DNA of 64,000 nucleotides. It comes from Chitinophagales bacterium. Lineage in GTDB: Bacteria; Bacteroidota; Bacteroidia; Chitinophagales; Chitinophagaceae. Every line of letters begins with the position of its first letter. The first letter of the stretch is position 1. A program made the position numbers and the translations under genes. Below, in pieces: positions 59,241-64,000 of this stretch. The DNA is taken from contig JAFLBL010000004.1 of the NCBI GenBank assembly GCA_017303855.1, positions 62,001 to 126,000 of the forward strand. The letters are read 5' to 3'. Under the pieces are notes generated by a model, which did no database searches, was not told the DNA's origin, and worked only from the letters and a program-made list of their open reading frames with translations.

Positions 59241-60395
59241 TTATTCGGTAGTAGTTGAAGTAAGGGCGGCAATTTCTTCTTTTATTGCATCAATAAATTG
59301 TTCGGCATCTTTTTTCTTCAGCGCCAGTGAAGGCAACAAACGGATTACATTGGGTTTGGCTTCTCCGGTAAATATTTTCTGATTCCAGAGCAGATTTTTT
59401 TTCAGGTCTTTGAGCTCGTCGGGTACATCAAATCCGATCATCAGTCCGCGGCCTCTTACGTTTTTCAGTTCGGGGATGGCTTCCAGCTGATCTTTCAGGT
59501 ATTTGCCGGTCATCACCGCATTGCCCATCAGTTTTTCTTCTTCAATTATTTCCAGCACCGCCAGGGCTGCTGCACAGGCGAGGTGATTGCCTCCGAAAGT
59601 AGTGCCCAACTGGAAATGTTTGGCTTTGATATGCGGCGCGATGATGATACCCGCTACCGGGAAACCATTGCCCATTCCCTTGGCCATGGAATAAATATCG
59701 GCACTTACACCGGCAAAGTCATGACTGAAGAATTTGCCACTGCGTCCGTAACCGCACTGTACACTGTCGGCAATATAAACCGCTCCGTATTTATCACAAT
59801 TGGAACGGATGCTGCGGAGAAAACTGTCATCCGCCACATTAATACCGCCCACGCCCTGAATGCCTTCGATAATTACCGCGGCGATTTCTTTTCCTTCTTT
59901 TTTAAAACAGGCTTCCAGTGCGTCTTCATCATTGAAGGGCAGGAATATCACATTCTCCGTTTCATTGACCGGGGCAGTATAGTTCTTATTGTCCGTAACG
60001 GCTACGGCCAGCGCCGTACGGCCATGAAATGATTTACTGAAGGCAATTACTTTTTTACGACCGGTATGAAAGGAGGCGAGCTTTAAGGCGTTCTCATTCG
60101 CTTCCGCACCACTGTTGCAGAGAAACAGCTGGTATTCTTCTTTCCCGGATACCTTGCCCAGCTTTTCCGCCAGTTGATTTTGCAGGGGAATTTTAATGGA
60201 GTTGGAATAGAACGCGATTTTCTCCAGTTGCTCTTCAATTCGTTTTACCCAATGCGGATGGGTGTGCCCGATGCTGATTACCGCATGCCCCCCATACAGG
60301 TCCAGGTACTGGTCACCTTTGTCGTCCCATACATATGAGCCTTTGGCTTTTACAATGGTGACTTCGTTGATGGGGTAGACGTCGAATAAATTCAT
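59241..60395 (-). CDS. argD: Acetyl/succinyl-ornithine aminotransferase
   Basis: A 384-residue class III PLP aminotransferase. The lysine is in SMAKGMGNG, the PLP motif in FLCNSGAEANENALKLA, and FHGRTALAVAV matches the family. It makes N-acyl-ornithine from the semialdehyde. Between argC (79-bp gap with a hairpin of GTTTAGTCGTTTAG arms) and argF'. Confidence 0.93.
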   Translation of the reverse strand: MNLFDVYPINEVTIVKAKGSYVWDDKGDQYLDLYGGHAVISIGHTHPHWVKRIEEQLEKIAFYSNSIKIPLQNQLAEKLGKVSGKEEYQLFLCNSGAEANENALKLASFHTGRKKVIAFSKSFHGRTALAVAVTDNKNYTAPVNETENVIFLPFNDEDALEACFKKEGKEIAAVIIEGIQGVGGINVADDSFLRSIRSNCDKYGAVYIADSVQCGYGRSGKFFSHDFAGVSADIYSMAKGMGNGFPVAGIIIAPHIKAKHFQLGTTFGGNHLACAAALAVLEIIEEEKLMGNAVMTGKYLKDQLEAIPELKNVRGRGLMIGFDVPDELKDLKKNLLWNQKIFTGEAKPNVIRLLPSLALKKKDAEQFIDAIKEEIAALTSTTTE

Positions 60396-60411
60396 TAGTC
60401 TTAGTTTAGGT

Positions 60412-60458
60412 GTTTAGTCGTTTAGTTGTTTAGGAAACTGTCCGCTAAACGACTAAAC
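60412..60458. other. 14-bp inverted repeat in the argC-argD gap
   Basis: GTTTAGTCGTTTAG (60412-60425) and CTAAACGACTAAAC (60445-60458) are perfect inverted copies; 7- to 8-bp TTTAG repeats extend on both sides. It can form a hairpin in the operon mRNA and may tune argD expression. Confidence 0.65.
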
Positions 60459-60474
60459 AAACGACTAAACTTTT

Positions 60475-61464
60475 TTAAAAGTAGTTTGCTTTCAATTTTA
60501 ATCCCGTTATCTCCGGCAATCCACAGACAAGGTTCATGTTCTGTATGGCTTGTCCGCTGGCACCTTTTACCAGGTTGTCAATGGCGGAATGTACCACCAG
60601 TTTACTGCCTGCTTTTTCCAGCTGGATTACTGCTTTATTGGTGTTTACCACCTGTTTCAGGAAAATGGGTTCTCTGCTGACTGTGGTAAATGGATGTTCT
60701 TTATAGTAAGTTTCAAAAAGCTGGTACATTACTTCAAGGCTTTCGTTGCAATGCAGGGTGGAGCTGATAAATATGCCACGGGTGAAATCACCGCGCCAGG
60801 GCACAAAATGTACATCCACATCATTAACCGGCTGCAATTGCAACAGGGATTCGCCGATCTCACCCAGGTGCTGATGCGTCAGAGTTTTATAGGCTTGAAT
60901 ATTGTTGGCTCTCCAGCTGAAATGAGAAGTGGCAGCCAGGGATTGTCCGGCTCCCGTGGAACCGGTTATGCCTGTGGTATAGATATCGGCTAGTAAGCCG
61001 GCCTTGGCCAGGGGCAAGAGTCCCAATTGTATGGCAGTGGCAAAGCAACCGGGATTGGCAATGTTTTTTGCCGCTTTGATTTCATCCCGGTTCAGTTCCG
61101 GCAGTCCGTAAACAAATTTTCTGTTTCCGGATACGGATTGTGCAGCTAATCGAAAGTCGTTGGCCAGATCAATAATCTTCACCTTGTCCGCAATAACAGC
61201 AGACGCCAAAAATTTCTTCGACTCTCCGTGACCAAGGCAAAGGAATACCACATCCGTAGTTCCTTTTTCCAACGCGGTATGATCATCGGTAAAAACCAGT
61301 CCGGTTTCTCCCAGCAGGTCCTGGTGAATGGTATGTACGGGCTTTCCGGCATTGCTACGGCTATGTATAAACGAAAATGTAACTTCCGGATGACGGATCA
61401 GTAAACGGATCAGTTCACCCCCGGTATAGCCTGCGCCGCCTATGATGCCGATGTTGATGGACAT
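60475..61464 (-). CDS. argC: N-acyl-gamma-glutamyl-phosphate reductase
   Basis: A 329-residue NADPH-dependent enzyme. Rossmann motif GIIGGAGYTGGEL at the start and the catalytic C140 in ANPGCFAT. Reduces the acyl-glutamyl phosphate to the semialdehyde. Short type without N-terminal kinase fusion. Between argG and argD. Confidence 0.95.
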   Translation of the reverse strand: MSINIGIIGGAGYTGGELIRLLIRHPEVTFSFIHSRSNAGKPVHTIHQDLLGETGLVFTDDHTALEKGTTDVVFLCLGHGESKKFLASAVIADKVKIIDLANDFRLAAQSVSGNRKFVYGLPELNRDEIKAAKNIANPGCFATAIQLGLLPLAKAGLLADIYTTGITGSTGAGQSLAATSHFSWRANNIQAYKTLTHQHLGEIGESLLQLQPVNDVDVHFVPWRGDFTRGIFISSTLHCNESLEVMYQLFETYYKEHPFTTVSREPIFLKQVVNTNKAVIQLEKAGSKLVVHSAIDNLVKGASGQAIQNMNLVCGLPEITGLKLKANYF

Positions 61465-61501
61465 ATTTTAGTGTTTTAAAAAAGTGAAAAGCATTCTTAA
61501 T

Positions 61502-61522
61502 GAGTAATGAATAATCAGTAGC
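61502..61522. repeat. Heptanucleotide tandem repeat, 3 units, left arm
   Basis: GAGTAAT, GAATAAT, CAGTAGC, then TGACTGTA. Same consensus as at 54929, facing an inverted partner at 61591. Confidence 0.7.
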
Positions 61523-61590
61523 TGACTGTACTGACAATTTGAATATTCACTTTTGGGAAATGTACCTGTTCTTTATAGACTTTTCCCCTT

Positions 61591-61611
61591 ACTCATTATT
61601 CATTACTCATT
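61591..61611. repeat. Heptanucleotide tandem repeat, 3 units, right arm
   Basis: ACTCATT, ATTCATT, ACTCATT. Overlaps the end of argG and supplies its stop codon (61603-61605). Confidence 0.7.
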
Positions 61612-62796
61612 GCCGTTCACCGCATTCCAAATACTCGTCTGGTTTCCGAAAATCTTGCTGAAGCCACGAACGTCATCTCCCGTAAAGCCGGTATTCATTT
61701 CACCATACTTTCCGAATTTGCTGTTCATCAGATCGTATGCAGACTCAATGCCGATCACCTGGAAACGATAAGGCATCAGTTGTATAAACACATCACCGGT
61801 TACATTCTGCTGGCTGTTGCTGAGGAAGGCTTCTATATCCCGCATTACCGGATCAAGAATCTGTCCTTCGTGCAGCCAGTTGCCATAGAACTGGGAGATC
61901 TGGTCTTTCCACTGCAGCTGCCATTTTGTAAGTACATGTTTTTCCAATGCATGATGCACTTTCAGAATCAGCATGGGTGCGGCGGCTTCAAAACCAACAC
62001 GGCCTTTGATGCCGATAATGGTATCACCCACATGTATATCCCGGCCAATGCCGTATGGGCCGGCAATACCCTGCAGGTATTGAATAGCTTCTGTAGGGTG
62101 GGCAAAGTTTTTATCGTTAACCGTTGTCAGTTCTCCTTTTACAAAACCCAGCTTTACTTCTTCGCTTCCTGTTTTTGTAACCTGTGTGGGCCAGGCCTCT
62201 TCCGGCAGCATGCCTTTGGAGGAAAGTGTTTCCTTTCCACCCACACTGGTACCCCAGAGCCCTTTATTAATGGAGTACATCGCTTTTTCAAAATTAATCT
62301 CCACGCCTTTGCTTTTCAGGTAGGTGATTTCTTCTTCGCGGCTCAGTTTCAGGTCACGGATCGGGGTAATGATTTCTGTACCCGGAATCATAATATGAAA
62401 GATCATATCGAAACGCACCTGGTCATTTCCGGCCCCGGTACTGCCATGTGCCACGGCATCAGCCTGCAGTGCCCTGGCATGTTCCGCAATATGAAGTGCC
62501 TGGCTGAGCCGTTCGGCCGAAACGGAGAGCGGGTACGTATTATTTTTCAGCACATTTCCATAGATAAGATAGCGTATGATGCGGTCATAATATCCTTTCA
62601 CCGCGTTTACCGTTGTATGGGTTTTTACTCCCAGCCGGTAAGCGTGTTCTTCAATACGCTTCAGTTCTTCGTCAGAAAAGCCGCCGGTATTTACAATGAT
62701 ACTGTGTACGTCATAGCCTTTGTCTTCACCCAGGTATTTAACGCAGTAAGTGGTATCCAAACCGCCGCTAAATCCGAGTACTACTTTTTTAGACAT
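61603..62796 (-). CDS. argG: Argininosuccinate synthase
   Basis: A 397-residue enzyme joining citrulline and aspartate at the cost of ATP. N-terminal FSGGLDTTYCVKYLG is the ATP pyrophosphatase loop (SGGLD), and HGSTGAGNDQVRFD the second signature. The last codons NGNE and stop coincide with 7-bp repeat sequence. Second gene of the arginine operon, 9 bp after the GNAT gene. Confidence 0.95.
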   Translation of the reverse strand: MSKKVVLGFSGGLDTTYCVKYLGEDKGYDVHSIIVNTGGFSDEELKRIEEHAYRLGVKTHTTVNAVKGYYDRIIRYLIYGNVLKNNTYPLSVSAERLSQALHIAEHARALQADAVAHGSTGAGNDQVRFDMIFHIMIPGTEIITPIRDLKLSREEEITYLKSKGVEINFEKAMYSINKGLWGTSVGGKETLSSKGMLPEEAWPTQVTKTGSEEVKLGFVKGELTTVNDKNFAHPTEAIQYLQGIAGPYGIGRDIHVGDTIIGIKGRVGFEAAAPMLILKVHHALEKHVLTKWQLQWKDQISQFYGNWLHEGQILDPVMRDIEAFLSNSQQNVTGDVFIQLMPYRFQVIGIESAYDLMNSKFGKYGEMNTGFTGDDVRGFSKIFGNQTSIWNAVNGNE

Positions 62797-62805
62797 GTGA
62801 AAGGA

Positions 62806-63555
62806 TTAAAAGTGAAATAAATGGTGTAAAAGGGATTTGGGTCTGGCTCCGCCATTTCCATTGGCTTCAGGTTTATCCTTTTTCAGGAAAGGGCGCAGGA
62901 GTTTCCACTCCTTGAATTTCAGCAGCCGTTCAAATCCTTTTTTATTTTCTTCGAAGTACTGTGTGGTTTCCGCCGGTTCATAATGGTCTTTAGGATCATA
63001 TAACATGGCGGTACACATACAGTTTTTACGATCCTTGCTCATCAGGATATCGTAGTTTACACAGCTCTTGCAACCGGCCCAGAAAGAATCGTCCTGTGTC
63101 AGTTCAGAGTAGGTAACGGGTTCATACCCCAGTTCGCTGTTTATTTTCATTACAGCGAGTCCGGTGGTAAGGCCGAATATTTTGGCTTCGGGATATTTGA
63201 GCCGCGAGAGTTCAAATATTCTTTTCTTGATGGATTTAGCCACACCGCTTTTGCGAAAGGCCGGTGCCACGATCAGTCCGCTGTTGGCTACATATTCTCC
63301 ATGACTCCATGTTTCGATGTAGCAAAAGCCCACCCATTCATTCTGGCTGGTAATGGCAATAACGGCTTTCCCTTCATCTATCTTCATTTCAATATACTCG
63401 GGAGAGCGCTTGGCAATGCCGGTGCCACGTGCCGCGGCAGAGGCTTCCATCTCATCAGTGATGGTTTTAGAGTAGACTTTGTCGGATACGGTCGCTACCC
63501 TGATAATTATTTGTTGATTGTCCACTGTTAAATAACTGTATTTGATACGGGCCAC
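62806..63555 (-). CDS. GNAT acyltransferase, probable N-acyl-glutamate synthase
   Basis: A 249-residue protein with an N-terminal GNAT domain (about 10-150; GLIVAPAFRKSGVAKSIKKR is the CoA-binding motif) and a C-terminal part with four cysteines (GCKSC, NCMC) that could bind metal. It heads the arginine operon; no argA or argJ is present, so it is the best candidate for the first step, acetylation or succinylation of glutamate. Start GTG at 63555; another GTG at 63525 is possible. Confidence 0.8.
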   Translation of the reverse strand: MARIKYSYLTVDNQQIIIRVATVSDKVYSKTITDEMEASAAARGTGIAKRSPEYIEMKIDEGKAVIAITSQNEWVGFCYIETWSHGEYVANSGLIVAPAFRKSGVAKSIKKRIFELSRLKYPEAKIFGLTTGLAVMKINSELGYEPVTYSELTQDDSFWAGCKSCVNYDILMSKDRKNCMCTAMLYDPKDHYEPAETTQYFEENKKGFERLLKFKEWKLLRPFLKKDKPEANGNGGARPKSLLHHLFHF

Positions 63556-63830
63556 CAGTCCTGAAAAATATTCTCCGGGGGATCTTCACTGACAGGGACC
63601 AGGGTGAGGGGTTCGTCCTGTCAGAAAACAGGGCGACGTCGGGGGCGTGAAAAAGTAAACACATCAAACCCAACGGAATAGACCCCGCTGGTGATGGGTG
63701 CGTGAAACGCAAATTGTTTGGTATGTGTCAATATATTCGCCATCTGGCTGAATAGGTTGTAACTTGGACGCAAATTTATGCTATTAATTGATTTACGCGT
63801 TCAAAATTTTTTGTTATAAACCTGTTGACT
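63556..63830. other. Divergent control region upstream of the arginine operon
   Basis: 275 bp without a gene. CTGACAGG (63589-63596) and CCTGTCAG (63617-63624) form an 8-bp inverted repeat that would lie in the arginine mRNA leader. No riboswitch class I know fits, and no clear ARG box is seen. Confidence 0.4.
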
Positions 63831-64000
63831 ATGAGCGAGATCAGCACACAAACACCTGAACAACCGTTAGCGAAAGAACCCGTAAAGAAAGGAAAGGGAT
63901 TTCGTCGCTTTTTCCGGAATGCCCTGGTCATCATTTTCCTGGGGTTGGCCGTATTTGTCTTCTTCAAATACTTCTTTGTTTTTGGCGAAGGAAGCAAGGC
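63831..64000 (+). CDS. Start of a single-span membrane protein, cut by the window edge
   Basis: The ATG at 63831 opens 56 codons: a Pro/Lys-rich cytoplasmic start (MSEISTQTPEQPLAKEPVKK), a basic patch (GFRRFFRN) and a transmembrane segment (ALVIIFLGLAVFVFFKYFFV), then FGEGSKA. In Bacteroidota such starts belong to a small conserved membrane protein often mislabelled 6-phosphogluconate dehydrogenase. Not enough is visible to name it. Confidence 0.6.
   Translation, partial: MSEISTQTPEQPLAKEPVKKGKGFRRFFRNALVIIFLGLAVFVFFKYFFVFGEGSK

Noticed and set aside
61780..62820. A 346-codon open frame on the plus strand
   Set aside because: It is fully antisense to argG, whose family motifs are unmistakable; composition has no domain and no promoter or ribosome-binding context supports it.
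63556..63830. Riboswitch or attenuator in the arginine leader
   Set aside because: Only one 8-bp inverted repeat is seen; no terminator T-run and no known riboswitch core.

Overview
The window reads as chromosomal DNA of a Bacteroidota bacterium, most probably family Chitinophagaceae. Evidence: a SusC/SusD pair, Bacteroidota-type promoters (TAnnTTTG -7 box), type IX secretion/gliding genes (gldJ, porU, porV), BshA (bacillithiol synthesis) and the Bacteroidota-type arginine cluster with a transcarbamylase of the N-acetyl/N-succinyl-ornithine family. Genus is not assignable from the sequence alone. No phage, integrase, insertion sequence, CRISPR array or rRNA is visible; one tRNA-Ser(GGA) is present.

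Layout. (1) 1-15.2 kb: a sialic-acid utilisation locus on the minus strand (SusC, SusD, N-acetylneuraminate lyase, kelch mutarotase, MFS transporter, N-acylglucosamine 2-epimerase, sialate O-acetylesterase, sialidase, GH2 glycosidase, start of a further secreted protein) with a divergent FadR-type regulator. (2) 15.2-26.2 kb: a mirrored hairpin element, a conserved transglutaminase/alpha-E/ATP-grasp cassette, a B12-binding protein, aldo/keto reductase, gltX, polysaccharide deacetylase, a lipoprotein, TatD and tRNA-Ser. (3) 26.3-40.3 kb: a sulfur/persulfide island: two metallo-beta-lactamase-rhodanese fusions, two single rhodaneses, a sulfide:quinone-reductase-like flavoprotein, TusE/DsrC- and DsrE-like sulfur carriers, two YeeE/YedE transporters, a TauE/SafE exporter, thioredoxins and a Crp/Fnr regulator. 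(4) 40.4-54.9 kb: murF, gldJ, porU, porV, ispF, dut, DUF4292 lipoprotein, envC-like gene, bshA, M28 peptidase, GNAT. (5) 55-63.6 kb: an eight-gene arginine operon (GNAT, argG, argC, argD, argF', argB, argE, argH), followed by the start of a membrane protein that runs off the window.

Most interesting signals. In the sulfur island I find seven GTGA-N6-TCAC (Crp-type) palindromes, all outside genes or at gene ends. Six can be paired with a -7 box, and in those the distance from site centre to the last base of the box is 36.5 bp (35.5 bp for one arm of a divergent pair). That is the geometry of class II activation and points to an undescribed regulon of the Crp/Fnr protein at 39.7-40.3 kb, whose recognition helix carries the Arg-Glu...Arg residues that read GTGA in Crp. 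A second signal is a family of degenerate 7-bp tandem repeats scattered at gene ends, which supply stop codons to several genes and are inserted in frame inside gltX and argH. Third, several genes (dut, murF, ispF, the B12 protein, probably crp) have a -7 box four bases before the start codon, implying leaderless mRNAs.
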